Notes: generated by a model not told the origin, from the sequence alone. 64,000 nt of DNA from Xanthomonas hortorum (GCF_024339125.1 NZ_CP101417.1:5281001-5345000), one strand, 5' to 3'. Counted from the stretch's first letter, positions 11,261-19,949 are shown. Made by a program: numbers and translations.

Positions 11261-11935
11261 ATGAAAAAAGCCGTAGTTCTCCTGTCCGGTGGCATGGATT
11301 CCGCCGCCGTCGTCGCGCTCGCGCAGGAACAGGGCTTTGCCGTGCACGCCCTAAGCGTGCGCTACGGCCAGCGCCACACCTCCGAACTGGACGCAGCCGC
11401 ACGCGTGGCCACCGCACAAGGGGTCATCGCCCACAAGGTGGTCGACGTGGACCTGCGCAGCATCGGCGGCTCGGCGCTCACCGCCGACATCGACGTGCCC
11501 GATGCCGGCGGCGACGGCATTCCGGTCACCTATGTGCCTGCACGCAACACCATCATGCTGTCGCTGGCGCTGGGCTGGGCCGAGGTGATCGGCGCCAACG
11601 ACCTGTTCTGCGGCGTCAACGCGGTGGATTACTCGGGCTACCCAGACTGCCGCCCCGAGTTTGTCCGTGCCTTCGAAGTGCTGGCGAATCTAGCCACCAA
11701 GGCAGGCGTGGAAGGCGCCGGTCTGCGCGTGCATGCACCGCTGCAGTTCCTCAGCAAGGCCGACATCGTCCGCGAAGGCGTACGCCTGGGCGTGGACTTC
11801 GGCCTCACCGTCTCCTGCTACCGCGCCGACGCCGATGGACGCGCCTGCGGCCACTGCGACGCCTGCCGCCTGCGCGCCGCCGGCTTCACCGACGCCGGCA
11901 TCCCCGACCCCACCCACTACACCATTTCGTCTTGA
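11261..11935 (+). CDS. queC: 7-cyano-7-deazaguanine synthase QueC
   Basis: A 224-residue PP-loop enzyme converting 7-carboxy-7-deazaguanine to preQ0 with ATP and ammonia, a step in queuosine synthesis. Visible: the PP-loop SGGMDS (residues 9-14), the substrate segment [17 protein letters not shown], and the C-terminal zinc site (C186, C196, C199, C202 in [18 protein letters not shown]). ATG at 11261 puts the PP-loop at its normal distance; a start seven codons upstream is unlikely. It sits 47 bases before tRNA-Lys. Its pathway partner queE is about 16.5 kb away on the other strand, which is unusual. Confidence 0.97.
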   Translation: MKKAVVLLSGGMDSAAVVALAQEQGFAVHALSVRYGQRHTSELDAAARVATAQGVIAHKVVDVDLRSIGGSALTADIDVPDAGGDGIPVTYVPARNTIMLSLALGWAEVIGANDLFCGVNAVDYSGYPDCRPEFVRAFEVLANLATKAGVEGAGLRVHAPLQFLSKADIVREGVRLGVDFGLTVSCYRADADGRACGHCDACRLRAAGFTDAGIPDPTHYTISS

Positions 11936-11982
11936 CGCCGGTGTAGGGTAGAATGCGCACCCCGGCGCACTGCCGGGACAGT

Positions 11983-12058
11983 GGGCCGTTAGCTCAGTCG
12001 GTAGAGCAGAAGACTTTTAATCTTTTGGTCGATGGTTCGAATCCATCACGGCCCACCA
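11983..12058 (+). tRNA. tRNA-Lys (anticodon TTT)
   Basis: A 76-nt cloverleaf including encoded CCA: acceptor GGGCCGT pairs with ACGGCCC, the D-arm has AGCTCAGTCGGTAGAGC, the anticodon loop is CTTTTAA (anticodon TTT), and the T-arm is GGTTCGAATCC. Its 3' end is the integration site of the element that follows. Confidence 0.97.
12034..12058 (+). repeat. Left attachment site (attL core) in the tRNA-Lys 3' end
   Basis: The T-arm to CCA segment of tRNA-Lys recurs in degenerate form at 19858-19879 (shared TTCGA and ATCACGGCC, then CACCA). This is the usual target for P4-type tyrosine integrases, whose gene begins 164 bases downstream. Confidence 0.65.
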
Positions 12059-12085
12059 TATCGTTGTCCAATAGCATACCAGAAA

Positions 12086-12125
12086 GGCCGGAAAGCCCAG
12101 CAAAATCAAGGCTCCCGGCCTTTTT
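12086..12125 (+). terminator. Probable terminator downstream of tRNA-Lys
   Basis: AAGGCCGG early in this stretch pairs with CCGGCCTT near its end, which runs into TTTTT. The loop is long (about 22 nt). Confidence 0.55.
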
Positions 12126-12162
12126 AGTGTCCGCAGCGGTCCGATACCGGCCCTTGAAATGC

Positions 12163-12194
12163 GACGGTAACTGACAGTAACTTTGACGGTAACG
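12163..12194 (+). repeat. Left arm-type integrase sites
   Basis: Three near-identical decamers (GACGGTAACT, GACAGTAACT, GACGGTAACG) lie between the tRNA and the integrase start. The 17-mer GTAACTTTGACGGTAAC at 12177-12193 recurs exactly at 19789-19805 by the other end of the element. Confidence 0.65.
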
Positions 12195-12221
12195 AGAGAC
12201 CCCGCCCAGGCTATTACCGTC

Positions 12222-13442
12222 ATGCCACTTTCCGATACCGCCATTCGTAAGGCCAAGCCAGCCGGCAAGCCGCTGAAGCTTGCCGATGGCGGCGGGCTCT
12301 ATCTGCTGCTGAAACCCGACGGCGCGCGCTGGTGGCGCTGGGACTACCGCAGGCCCGTCACTGGCAAGCGCAATACGCTGAGCCTTGGCACGTACCCGGA
12401 TACCGGCCTTGCCGATGCCCGGGAGCGTCAAGCCCATGCACGCAAGCTGCTGGCGGCTGGCATTGACCCGGGTGAGCAACGCAAGGCGGAAAAGGCAGCG
12501 ACCCAAGAGCGGACCGCCAACACCTTCGCGGCCGTTACCGCCGAACTGCTGACCCAGCGCGCGAAGAAGCTGGCCGCAGGTTCGGTGCTACGGGAGCGGC
12601 GACTGCTGGAAAGCAACCTTGCCCCGTACATCGGGGAGCGCCCCATTGCCAGCGTGAGCGCCCCCGAACTGCTGGCGGCCCTGCGCAAGGTGGAAGCGCG
12701 TGGAGCCGTGGAGACGGCGCACCGGGCACGCATGCTGGCGTCGCTGGTGTTCCGCTATGCCATCGCCACCGGCCGTGCCAAGCGCAACCCGGCGGCCGAC
12801 CTGCTGGGTGCGCTGTCCCAGCCCCAGGGCACGCATTTCGCAAGCCTGACCGAACCGGCGGACGTGGCACCGCTGCTGCGCGCATTGCACGGCTATCAGG
12901 GCACGCCGGTGGTCAATGCCGCATTGAAGCTGGCCCCGTTGTTTTTCGTGCGACCGGGTGAGCTGCGCCGCGCGCGCTGGGCCGATATCGACCTGGACGC
13001 GGCCGAATGGCGATACACCGCCAGCAAGACCGGGACGCCGCACATCGTGCCGCTGGCAACGCAAGCCGTGGAAATCCTGCGCGAGCTGCATCCACTGACC
13101 GGCCGGGGCGAGTACGTCTTTCCCGGCATGCGCGGGCGCGACCGGGCAATGAGCGAAAACACCGTCAATGCCGCCATGCGCCGGATGGGATTCGACGGCG
13201 ACACCATGACCGGCCACGGGTTCCGGGCAATGGCGCGGACCATCCTGGATGAAGTGCTGGGCTATCGCCCCGACTACATCGAACACCAATTGGCCCACGC
13301 CGTGCGCGATCCCAACGGCCGCGCCTATAACCGTACCGCCCACCTGCCCGAACGCCGCAAGATGATGCAGGGCTGGGCGGACTATCTGGACAGCCTGCGC
13401 ACGGGCGGCAACGTCGTGCCGCTGCGGGCCAAGGCGGGCTGA
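12222..13442 (+). CDS. P4-type tyrosine integrase
   Basis: A 406-residue site-specific recombinase. The N-terminal DUF4102/arm-binding domain starts MPLSDTAIRKAKPAGKPLKLADGGGLYL in the usual P4 style, followed by a core-binding SAM-like domain (about 100-195) and the catalytic domain with R244 (FVRPGELRRARW), the H-x-x-R box (GHGFRAMART), HQLAHA and the tyrosine in GRAYNRTAHL. An in-frame start 13 codons upstream would run into the arm repeats; the MPLSDTAIRKAK start matches the family. It lies next to tRNA-Lys and drives the 12.06-19.88 kb element. Confidence 0.95.
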   Translation: MPLSDTAIRKAKPAGKPLKLADGGGLYLLLKPDGARWWRWDYRRPVTGKRNTLSLGTYPDTGLADARERQAHARKLLAAGIDPGEQRKAEKAATQERTANTFAAVTAELLTQRAKKLAAGSVLRERRLLESNLAPYIGERPIASVSAPELLAALRKVEARGAVETAHRARMLASLVFRYAIATGRAKRNPAADLLGALSQPQGTHFASLTEPADVAPLLRALHGYQGTPVVNAALKLAPLFFVRPGELRRARWADIDLDAAEWRYTASKTGTPHIVPLATQAVEILRELHPLTGRGEYVFPGMRGRDRAMSENTVNAAMRRMGFDGDTMTGHGFRAMARTILDEVLGYRPDYIEHQLAHAVRDPNGRAYNRTAHLPERRKMMQGWADYLDSLRTGGNVVPLRAKAG

Positions 13443-13534
13443 TCCTACCGAACACCCACCTAGCCCGACGGGGCGAAAAGCCGGACACCCTGCCGGCCTG
13501 GCGCGGGGGACTTTTCAGGGCGCCGGGGAGCGTG

Positions 13535-14425
13535 ATGGGCATCATCGTTGAAAATCGAGAGTGGGCCGCAAATGCTGATAAGCATGGCGAAGCCATGTAT
13601 AAAAAGACAAACAATCCGTATTACCTGATAAAGGCATTAGCTGCCGCCAGGCTCGTGAATTGGGAGCCGCCTGCGTGGGCATTAGCTCCTTTGCTGGATG
13701 CCGTTAAAGACGCCTATTTCGACACTCAGGACCGGGGAAAGGACTTGAGTATCGATGCACGCATTGGATTGAAGCCCAAGAGAGGCGGAGTCAGGCCCTT
13801 GCTTGCCTCAAGGAAAAGTGACGTGGAAGCCAACGTTTTTCGCGACATTAATCTGATCCGCGCCTGTTTTGATGTATCCATTCCGGACATATGTGAGCTA
13901 ATCCATTCCGCAATTGCTTTCGACTTTTCTCGGTCGTATGCCGAAATAATCTCAGGCGCATGGGAGATGAGTGATGATCACCTCAAATCCATTGGCATGA
14001 GCCGTGAGCAACATGACGATGCGATTTGCAGATCATTGGAACGAGATGCCGAAATTATAAATGATCAAAGAAACAGCCCGGCCATTCGGAAAAAGCTAGA
14101 GAATTTTGATTTTTACTCAATAAGCACTGGCTTGATTCTCGGCTATGGATGCGAAACTCTGATCGAAAAATTCTATAGGCGCGACAAGTCCGACGATATT
14201 ATTCCTACAGAAGGTACGAGTGAATACGAATTAATCGTATATTTTGATGGCTACCGACTACTCAACTCAGGCACATGCAGGCGTTCCTGTTTGGACTCCG
14301 TACCTATCTCGATGCATGGGCCTAGTCAGATTGATCGACTGCCATACAGAGATGGCTTTGCTTCGCACGTTAAGCGTTTCAATCAAGTGCGCCACCCCGT
14401 TAAAGATACGCCCCTATCGAAATAG
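13535..14425 (+). CDS. AT-rich cargo gene of unknown function
   Basis: A 296-residue soluble protein starting MGIIVENREWAANADKHG, with a GGGGAG ribosome site just upstream. It is mostly helical with no signal peptide or membrane span and no motif I can assign. Base composition drops sharply from the integrase (ATT, AAA and AAT codons common, e.g. around 14040-14240), marking separate acquisition. It sits between integrase and the AlpA-like genes, a position where satellite-type elements often carry defence or fitness cargo; that function is inference only. GTG at 13532 is an alternative start. Confidence 0.75.
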   Translation: MGIIVENREWAANADKHGEAMYKKTNNPYYLIKALAAARLVNWEPPAWALAPLLDAVKDAYFDTQDRGKDLSIDARIGLKPKRGGVRPLLASRKSDVEANVFRDINLIRACFDVSIPDICELIHSAIAFDFSRSYAEIISGAWEMSDDHLKSIGMSREQHDDAICRSLERDAEIINDQRNSPAIRKKLENFDFYSISTGLILGYGCETLIEKFYRRDKSDDIIPTEGTSEYELIVYFDGYRLLNSGTCRRSCLDSVPISMHGPSQIDRLPYRDGFASHVKRFNQVRHPVKDTPLSK

Positions 14426-14505
14426 GGGATTTGCTTCCAGTGACTGGATAAGGCGCGCACGACAACCTATCTGCACCGCCGCCTAGCGGCCACACGGTGT
14501 AGCAC

Positions 14506-14706
14506 ATGGATACATATGGACACAGGGAGTTCCGCCCCTTCATCGCGGAGTGCAACAAGGTCGGCATCGGCCGATCCAAAGCCTATGAGCTGGCAAACGC
14601 AGGCCTTCTCGAAACGATTAACATCGGCAGCAGACGATTTGTCTACCTAGACAGCCTATACACGCTTCCACAGCGACTGGCACACGGCCAAGGGTGGTCA
14701 GCATGA
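14506..14706 (+). CDS. Small excisionase-like HTH protein
   Basis: A 66-residue protein with an HTH core (GIGRSKAYELANAGLL) and a short beta wing (ETINIGSRRFVYLDSL), the pattern of helix_turn_helix_17/excisionase proteins. Its stop overlaps the next start (ATGA), so the two small DNA-binding proteins are made together. Likely a recombination directionality factor or regulator of the element. Confidence 0.78.
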   Translation: MDTYGHREFRPFIAECNKVGIGRSKAYELANAGLLETINIGSRRFVYLDSLYTLPQRLAHGQGWSA

Positions 14707-14909
14707 GCGCCAGCACGCTGCCCGAAACGGGCTTCCTGCGACTGCCCGAAGTCCTGCGGCTTTACCCGGTGAGCAAGTCCACGTGGTGGGCTGGTATCCG
14801 CACCGGCAAGTATCCGCAGCCCGTCAAAATTGGTGAGCGGTGCACGGCGTGGCGTGCCGAAGATATCCGCGCCTTGATTGATAGCGCCGCCCCCGGCAAG
14901 GGGGCCTGA
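14703..14909 (+). CDS. AlpA-family transcriptional regulator
   Basis: A 68-residue MerR-like HTH protein: FLRLPEVLRLYPVSKSTWWAGIRTGKYPQPVKIGERCTAW is the AlpA signature (read in segments), with AWRAEDIRALI closing the wing. AlpA proteins switch integrase/excision genes of P4-like prophages. It overlaps the preceding gene by four bases and is followed within two bases by the primase-related gene. Confidence 0.9.
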   Translation: MSASTLPETGFLRLPEVLRLYPVSKSTWWAGIRTGKYPQPVKIGERCTAWRAEDIRALIDSAAPGKGA

Positions 14910-14911
14910 CC

Positions 14912-15298
14912 ATGACCCAGAAACGACAACGCCCCGGCGGCTATCGGGGCGCAGTGCAAAGCATGTCGCAACTCTATGGACATTCTGCCAGCGCCAGCCG
15001 GCCCAGGGAACGAGCGCGATTGCAGGAAAACTGGCGCGACCGTCTGCCCGATCCTGGCAGTTACTACGCCCGGCAAATCGCCAAGCTGGGCAACGCGCAC
15101 GGCAACGGCTGGGCGCAGGGGCAGTGCCCGTTCCACGAAGACCGCAACGCATCGTTTAGCGTGAACCTGTCCAGCGCGCGCGGCCCGTGGAAGTGCTTCG
15201 CAGGCTGCGGCAGTGGCGACCTGGTGAGCTTCCACATGCGCTTGACCGGCCTGGACTTCAAGGAAGCTGCGCGCGAGCTGGTGGGGGTGCGGGCATGA
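14912..15298 (+). CDS. CHC2 zinc-finger primase-like protein
   Basis: A 128-residue protein carrying a DnaG-type CHC2 zinc finger: C72-x2-H75-x19-C95-x3-C99 within GQCPFHEDRNASFSV and WKCFAGCGSGD. The finger contacts template DNA in primases. There is no TOPRIM domain here; the next gene, overlapping by ATGA, supplies a TOPRIM-like region, so together they resemble a primase split over two chains. Confidence 0.88.
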   Translation: MTQKRQRPGGYRGAVQSMSQLYGHSASASRPRERARLQENWRDRLPDPGSYYARQIAKLGNAHGNGWAQGQCPFHEDRNASFSVNLSSARGPWKCFAGCGSGDLVSFHMRLTGLDFKEAARELVGVRA

Positions 15299-17391
15299 AC
15301 GCGGTTGTCATTGAAACGCCGAAGGACGCCGCGCGCCGGGTGGCCGCCAGTTGCATCCGCGATGGCTTCAAGCCCGAAGCTCTGCACGAATACCGCGATG
15401 CCCAGGGAAACCCTGTGTTCTGGCGCATCCGCTGCAAGCGTCCGTCGGATGGCGACAAGTGGATTCGACCGATGCGCTGGGATGGGGCCGTCTACGTCAT
15501 CGGCGAGCCGCCAGCGCCGGACGCGGGCAAGCCGCTGTATCGCCTGCCGGAGCTACTGGCTACCAATCCAGACGCAGTGGTGTGGATTGTCGAAGGCGAA
15601 GCCTGCGCCGATGCCCTGGCCAAACTGGACCTAACCGCCACGACAAGCGGAAGCGCGGATAGTGCTGATGCAGCCGACTGGACGCCGCTGCAAGGCCGCA
15701 GGATGCGCATCTGGCCAGACCACGACAAGGCCGGCGCCGGGTATGCGGATAAGGTGGAAAGCCGCCTGCGCGCGCTGGGCTGCGCTGTGGAACGGGTGGA
15801 CGTGGACACGCTGGACCTGCCGGCCAAGGGCGACTGCGTGGACTGGCTCAAGTCGCACCCGGATGCTGACGCGGTTGACGTGCTGTCCTTGCCGCTGGCC
15901 GAAGAAATGCCGGCGGAAAGCCCCGCAGGCAGGTCGGCCCCCGAACCGCTGCGCCGGCCCACGCCCCCGCCTGAGCCGTACCCGCTGGAATCGCTGGGCG
16001 AAGTCCTGCGGCCGGCGGCCGAAGCAATCAAGCGCGTCATCCAAGCGCCGGATGCCATCATCGGCGGTTCGCTGCTGGCGGCGGCATCGCTGGCGGTGCA
16101 AGGACAGGCCGATGTTCAAATTGACGGCCGGATTCATCCGTTGTCGTTGTGGCTGTTGAGCGTGGCCCAATCGGGCGAGCGCAAATCAGCCGTGGATGCC
16201 GAAGCGATGCGGGCAGCGCGCGTGTTTGAAGCCGAGTTGACGCAAGGCTATGAGTTGGAAAGCACCTTGCACGAACAAGACATGGCGCAGTGGCAGGCAA
16301 GGGTGGATGCCGCCAAGTCCGACGCGAAGAAGAAAAAAGGGGAAGGGCTGAAAGCTGCCCTGCACGCCATCGGCCCGCCACCGCCTGCACCGCTGCTGCC
16401 ACGCGTTACCGTCGCAGACTTCACCGCCGAAGGCATCTTCAAGCTGATGCAGGTCAGCCGGCCGGCGCTGGGCGCGTTCACCGATGAAGCCGCGCTGGTG
16501 TTTGGTGGTCATGGCATGTCGAAGGAAACCGTGATGCGCACGGCCGGGACGCTATGCAAGCTGTGGGACCGGGGCGAGCTTGACCGCGTACGTGCTGGCG
16601 ACGGCGCGATGAAGCTGCAAGGCCGGCGCTTTGCACTGCACCTGCTGGCGCAGCCTGTCATTGCCGAGCGGGCGCTATCGGATGACGTGCTGGCCGGGCA
16701 GGGATTCCTGGCGCGGTGTCTGTTGGCCTGGCCTGAAGGCACTGCCGGATGGCGAACACTGAGTGATGAAAACATGCGCGACGACGTAGCGATGCAGCGG
16801 ATGGTTGACGTGCTGCTATCCCGGTTTCGGCAAGAGCTGCCATTGGCTGAAGGGAAGCGGCAGGAACTGGAGCCGCGCGCGCTGCGGTTGAGCACTGAGG
16901 CGCGGGCCGTCTGGGCCGACGTGTACAGCGCCACAGAGCAAGGCATGCGTCAGGGCGGCCGGTTCGCGCAAGTGCAGGCGTGGGCGAGCAAGACGCCCGA
17001 GCAAGCCGCACGCATCGCCGGTGTGCTGACTTTGATTGATGACCCGGCGGCGCAAGTGATTAGTGCCGACGCGATGGACCGGGCCGCAGAGCTGGCGCTG
17101 TGGCACTTGAACGAAGCGGTGCGCCTGGCAGGCACGGCGGAGTTGTCGCCGGACGTGCGCGATGCCGAAGCCCTGCTGGGCTGGTGTCATGAAAGCGGGC
17201 GGGAAGTCATCTATTCCCGACTGGTCATGAACAAAGGGCCGAACCGAACGCGCGAGCGTGAAGCGTTTCAGCGCGCGGTGCGCGAGCTTGAACACGCCGG
17301 CTGGGCGCTGCCGGTCAATGGTGGGATGACCTTGGATGGCGGGCACCGTCGCCACGTCTGGCGCATCGTTCCCTACAGTGAGGGGCAGTGA
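15295..17391 (+). CDS. TOPRIM-DUF3987 replication protein
   Basis: A 698-residue protein. Residues about 1-210 form a TOPRIM-like region (VVWIVEGEACADAL and MRIWPDHDKAGAGYADKV, supplying the Glu and DxD-type acidic residues). Residues about 230-690 match DUF3987 helicase-like proteins, with a P-loop-like LLSVAQSGERKSAV. A Lys-rich stretch (KSDAKKKKGEG) links subregions. It probably primes and/or unwinds element DNA together with the CHC2 protein upstream. ATG overlaps the previous stop (ATGA). Domain call is good; biochemical role is inferred. Confidence 0.85.
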   Translation: MNAVVIETPKDAARRVAASCIRDGFKPEALHEYRDAQGNPVFWRIRCKRPSDGDKWIRPMRWDGAVYVIGEPPAPDAGKPLYRLPELLATNPDAVVWIVEGEACADALAKLDLTATTSGSADSADAADWTPLQGRRMRIWPDHDKAGAGYADKVESRLRALGCAVERVDVDTLDLPAKGDCVDWLKSHPDADAVDVLSLPLAEEMPAESPAGRSAPEPLRRPTPPPEPYPLESLGEVLRPAAEAIKRVIQAPDAIIGGSLLAAASLAVQGQADVQIDGRIHPLSLWLLSVAQSGERKSAVDAEAMRAARVFEAELTQGYELESTLHEQDMAQWQARVDAAKSDAKKKKGEGLKAALHAIGPPPPAPLLPRVTVADFTAEGIFKLMQVSRPALGAFTDEAALVFGGHGMSKETVMRTAGTLCKLWDRGELDRVRAGDGAMKLQGRRFALHLLAQPVIAERALSDDVLAGQGFLARCLLAWPEGTAGWRTLSDENMRDDVAMQRMVDVLLSRFRQELPLAEGKRQELEPRALRLSTEARAVWADVYSATEQGMRQGGRFAQVQAWASKTPEQAARIAGVLTLIDDPAAQVISADAMDRAAELALWHLNEAVRLAGTAELSPDVRDAEALLGWCHESGREVIYSRLVMNKGPNRTREREAFQRAVRELEHAGWALPVNGGMTLDGGHRRHVWRIVPYSEGQ

Positions 17392-17392
17392 T

Positions 17393-17947
17393 ATGGGCCG
17401 ACTACTGGATGCCCTACGCGCGGATTCTGAAAGCGTACCCGTTGCGACTCTCGCGACTCTTGCGACTTTTCCCGTTCCCGACCCCGAAAAGTCGCAGAGT
17501 CGCAAAAGTCGCAGCGGGGCCAAGTCTGAAAACGCGCATGTTGTCCCGGTCATCCGCACGCACCTGCTGGCCCTGGCGGCAGGTGAAGGTCACCCCGCAA
17601 AGCTGGTGCATGGACTGAGCGATGCCGACATGCTGGCCTGCCACGGCTACACCGATGCCGAGCTGCGCGGTTACCTGGACGCCCTGGCGGCGCAGGGATT
17701 GATGGACACCGGCACGACGCCCGTGGAATGGGGCGAGCCGGTCACGCGCACTTGCGAAGGCTGCGGCCCGGTCCTGCTGTGGGCGGACTGCCCGGCCGTG
17801 GTGAAGGCATGCCCGTGGTGTTTCCGCAGGAAGGCTGGCAAGCCCATTGCCCGGCCACCGCGCCGGCTTGTGGACGAATGGGCGCAGCAGGATGCCGAGA
17901 ACACCAGCGGCCCGCCGTACTTCCTGCCGAAGGAGCAAGCGCCATGA
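17393..17947 (+). CDS. Element protein with Cys4 zinc-knuckle, unknown function
   Basis: A 184-residue protein starting MGRLLDALRADSE one base past the previous stop. The N-terminus has a low-complexity ATLATLATF segment and an SQSRKSRSG basic linker. The middle is helical (GLSDADMLACHGYTDAELRGYLDALAAQGL, read as two helices) and the C-terminal part has a likely zinc site (CEGCG and, about 20 residues on, CPWC). It may bind DNA or a protein partner of the replication genes it follows. Confidence 0.75.
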   Translation: MGRLLDALRADSESVPVATLATLATFPVPDPEKSQSRKSRSGAKSENAHVVPVIRTHLLALAAGEGHPAKLVHGLSDADMLACHGYTDAELRGYLDALAAQGLMDTGTTPVEWGEPVTRTCEGCGPVLLWADCPAVVKACPWCFRRKAGKPIARPPRRLVDEWAQQDAENTSGPPYFLPKEQAP

Positions 17948-18681
17948 CTGACAACGGCTACCTGAGCCTGGACAAGGCCCACCTGGCCAAGATGCAAAGG
18001 GAACGCCGGGCCAGCATTCGCCGAATCGACTACACGCCCAGCCGGGATGCATTGGCGGCCTTTGAAGCACGGCAGACACAGGAACGCCCCGGCAGCATCG
18101 CGGCGACCAATAGCGCTGTGCTGGATGCCATCGTGACCGAGTGGGCCGAGCTGACCGGAATAAAGAAACAGGAAGTAGAAGCGCCCAAGACTCCGAAGGG
18201 CCCGCCGGAATTCATGCACCAGTACGCGCGTACACGTATGAGTCCGGCCGCTGTGCGCTTTGGGCCCGGTCCAGTCGAAGACAGCGGCAACGCAAAAAGG
18301 CTGGCCGTTGGTGACCGTTCCGCGCGCGCGCAAGACTTCGACAGGCAAACCGGAATTAATGGACACATCGCAGGCGCGCGCGTGGGCGCGTATGAGTCCG
18401 GGCATACGGCAAGATCGCGGCACGGTCTAGCGAGCCGGCACGCCAGCGCTCCTGAGTCCCGACATGCAGCCCGCGCGCCCTGCGGCGCACGGCGTCATCG
18501 TGACGGCCAGCCCTGTCAGGCCAAGAGCGAGCCGGGCAAGCGCCGCTGCCGATTCCATGGTGGACGTTCAACCGGCCCCACGTCCGAAGCCGGCAAGGCC
18601 CGGGCATTGGCGAACCTGCGGCAATACCAGAAAGCAGAGCGCCGAGAACTACCGCTGGTGTTGCGACGCTTGCATGATTGA
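17944..18681 (+). CDS. HGGXTG-motif phage/element protein
   Basis: A 245-residue basic protein. Its C-terminus carries CRFHGGRSTGPTSEAGKARA, the HGGxTG motif of small phage and integrative-element proteins, preceded by a Cys-containing segment (PCGARRHRDGQPCQAK) that resembles the rest of that domain. The N-terminal half is unremarkable apart from an Arg/Ser-rich linker. ATGA overlap with the gene before makes it the last gene of the 14.5-18.7 kb operon. Function unknown. Confidence 0.75.
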   Translation: MTDNGYLSLDKAHLAKMQRERRASIRRIDYTPSRDALAAFEARQTQERPGSIAATNSAVLDAIVTEWAELTGIKKQEVEAPKTPKGPPEFMHQYARTRMSPAAVRFGPGPVEDSGNAKRLAVGDRSARAQDFDRQTGINGHIAGARVGAYESGHTARSRHGLASRHASAPESRHAARAPCGARRHRDGQPCQAKSEPGKRRCRFHGGRSTGPTSEAGKARALANLRQYQKAERRELPLVLRRLHD

Positions 18682-18713
18682 GCCTGTCGGCAGACAGATT
18701 CAGTAGTTGGCCT

Positions 18714-18738
18714 CTCTCCTTCCCAAGGAGGGTCTTTT
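18714..18738 (+). terminator. Terminator of the element's replication operon
   Basis: An 8-bp stem (CTCTCCTT with AAGGAGGG, one G-T pair) with a CCC loop followed by TCTTTT, about 30 bases after the last operon gene. Confidence 0.8.
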
Positions 18739-18882
18739 AGCTACGGTGGCCGTTCCGCATTACGCGTGTTCCGGCGTAGCCCTAGACTTGGCCTCCCGCG
18801 TCCATCTGCCACCTTTTCAGGCGTTGCCCAAGTCCAACCGCTGACGCATGATCAAGCCCCTAGACGAACAGTGGGTCCAAGA

Positions 18883-19731
18883 GTGATAAGGAAAACTACT
18901 ATTGGAATGGGGATCGTGATCACCGTTCTCACTTCATCCGCCGCAATTGCGGATGAGCCGCCCCACCCATTCGGCGGACGCATGTACAACACAGTGGAGA
19001 ACGGATGGCTAACCTACGAATGCATGCCCCCCGAAGCCGGAGTGCTGGCATGCGATTTTGTGCAAACCAGAATTCGTCAAAAATTGTCTGCTTCCGACGC
19101 CGCGAAGCGTTTGGCGAAGGAGACCCAAGGCTGGCCAGAAGCCCTTGCCAAAGAAATGAAAACCACACCTGAAAGACTGTACGAGAGTGGTGATTGGAAG
19201 GGTTTGTGCGATATGGCCCAGCAAGGACTTTCGGCGCTAAACGGCTCATCAAGTACCGAAGAGATGCGAAAGGCCGTGTCGCGCATGAGCCGGGTAGCAC
19301 GCGGGGACTTGGCTGCCCAGATGGGCGCCATGGGCCAAGCCTGCAAAACGCGCACGCTGGACGGCATGAAGCGCTTCATGGCGCTGGGCATTGATATCGA
19401 ACAACGCACCTGCCAAATCGGTACTAACTCGTTTAAGCAGACATTCAAGGCAGTCTACGCTTCAGACGGAACCTTCAAGTCCTGGAACGTGGCCGACACC
19501 ACACCAAATGGCGATTGCGGAATTATCAACTTGTCCCGCTTTGTGCCGGTGCCCGAGAAGCCAGGCGAAAAGCCCTACTTTTGGCAGTACATCGCGCGCA
19601 AGGTCATCACCAACCCTGAGTCCACCACGTTACTGATGCAGTGTAAGGATCTCGACGAACGGGAGTACCTATACGACTGGAAGAAGCAGAACATCTCTTT
19701 GCAGTGCGACTACATCGAAGACGGCTTTTGA
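18883..19731 (+). CDS. Secreted/periplasmic protein at the element's right end
   Basis: A 282-residue protein with a signal peptide (basic start, then GIVITVLTSSAAIA, cleavage near ADE). The mature part has several Cys (ECMPP, LACDF, GLCDM, QACKT, RTCQIG, GDCGI, MQCKD, LQCDY), so disulfides are likely in the periplasm. Codon use is less GC-biased than the host. I know no family. The start is uncertain: GTG at 18883 gives a basic n-region, ATG at 18907 gives a shorter one. It lies alone between a terminator and the right attachment region, a typical cargo position. Confidence 0.7.
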   Translation: MIRKTTIGMGIVITVLTSSAAIADEPPHPFGGRMYNTVENGWLTYECMPPEAGVLACDFVQTRIRQKLSASDAAKRLAKETQGWPEALAKEMKTTPERLYESGDWKGLCDMAQQGLSALNGSSSTEEMRKAVSRMSRVARGDLAAQMGAMGQACKTRTLDGMKRFMALGIDIEQRTCQIGTNSFKQTFKAVYASDGTFKSWNVADTTPNGDCGIINLSRFVPVPEKPGEKPYFWQYIARKVITNPESTTLLMQCKDLDEREYLYDWKKQNISLQCDYIEDGF

Positions 19732-19784
19732 GCGACATAACAGGCATCAAAGCCAGCTTGATCAGCGTCAAGCACGCAACGGTT

Positions 19785-19807
19785 GACGGTAACTTTGACG
19801 GTAACTG
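19785..19807 (+). repeat. Right arm-type integrase sites
   Basis: Two direct copies of GACGGTAACT (19785-19794 and 19798-19807). The 17-mer at 19789-19805 is identical to 12177-12193 near the integrase. The site lies about 50 bases inside the putative right core site. Confidence 0.65.
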
Positions 19808-19857
19808 ATGGTGGAGAAAAGGCTACATCTGCGCAGTTGCTACGTTTCGGGCTGCAA

Positions 19858-19879
19858 TTCGATTGAATCACGGCCACCA
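19858..19879 (+). repeat. Putative right attachment site (attR core), degenerate
   Basis: TTCGATTGAATCACGGCCACCA resembles the tRNA-Lys 3' end: TTCGA, then ATCACGGCC, then CACCA, with one C deleted and three substitutions. It sits just outside the right arm repeats and is followed at once by a strong terminator, as would be expected past a tRNA gene. Confidence 0.55.
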
Positions 19880-19899
19880 ATCAAATCAGTCACTTGAAG

Positions 19900-19920
19900 A
19901 GCGCCTAAGGCGCTTTTTTT
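19900..19920 (+). terminator. Strong intrinsic terminator
   Basis: AGCGCC-TAA-GGCGCT followed by a run of seven T. Its place right after the attR-like sequence suggests it is the original terminator of tRNA-Lys, displaced by the element. Confidence 0.85.
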
Positions 19921-19949
19921 GTGCCTCCGGAAAGTTACCGGGAAGATGA

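Noticed and set aside
11953-12174. A 73-codon frame across tRNA-Lys
   Set aside because: It overlaps the complete tRNA and the attachment region; no coding features.
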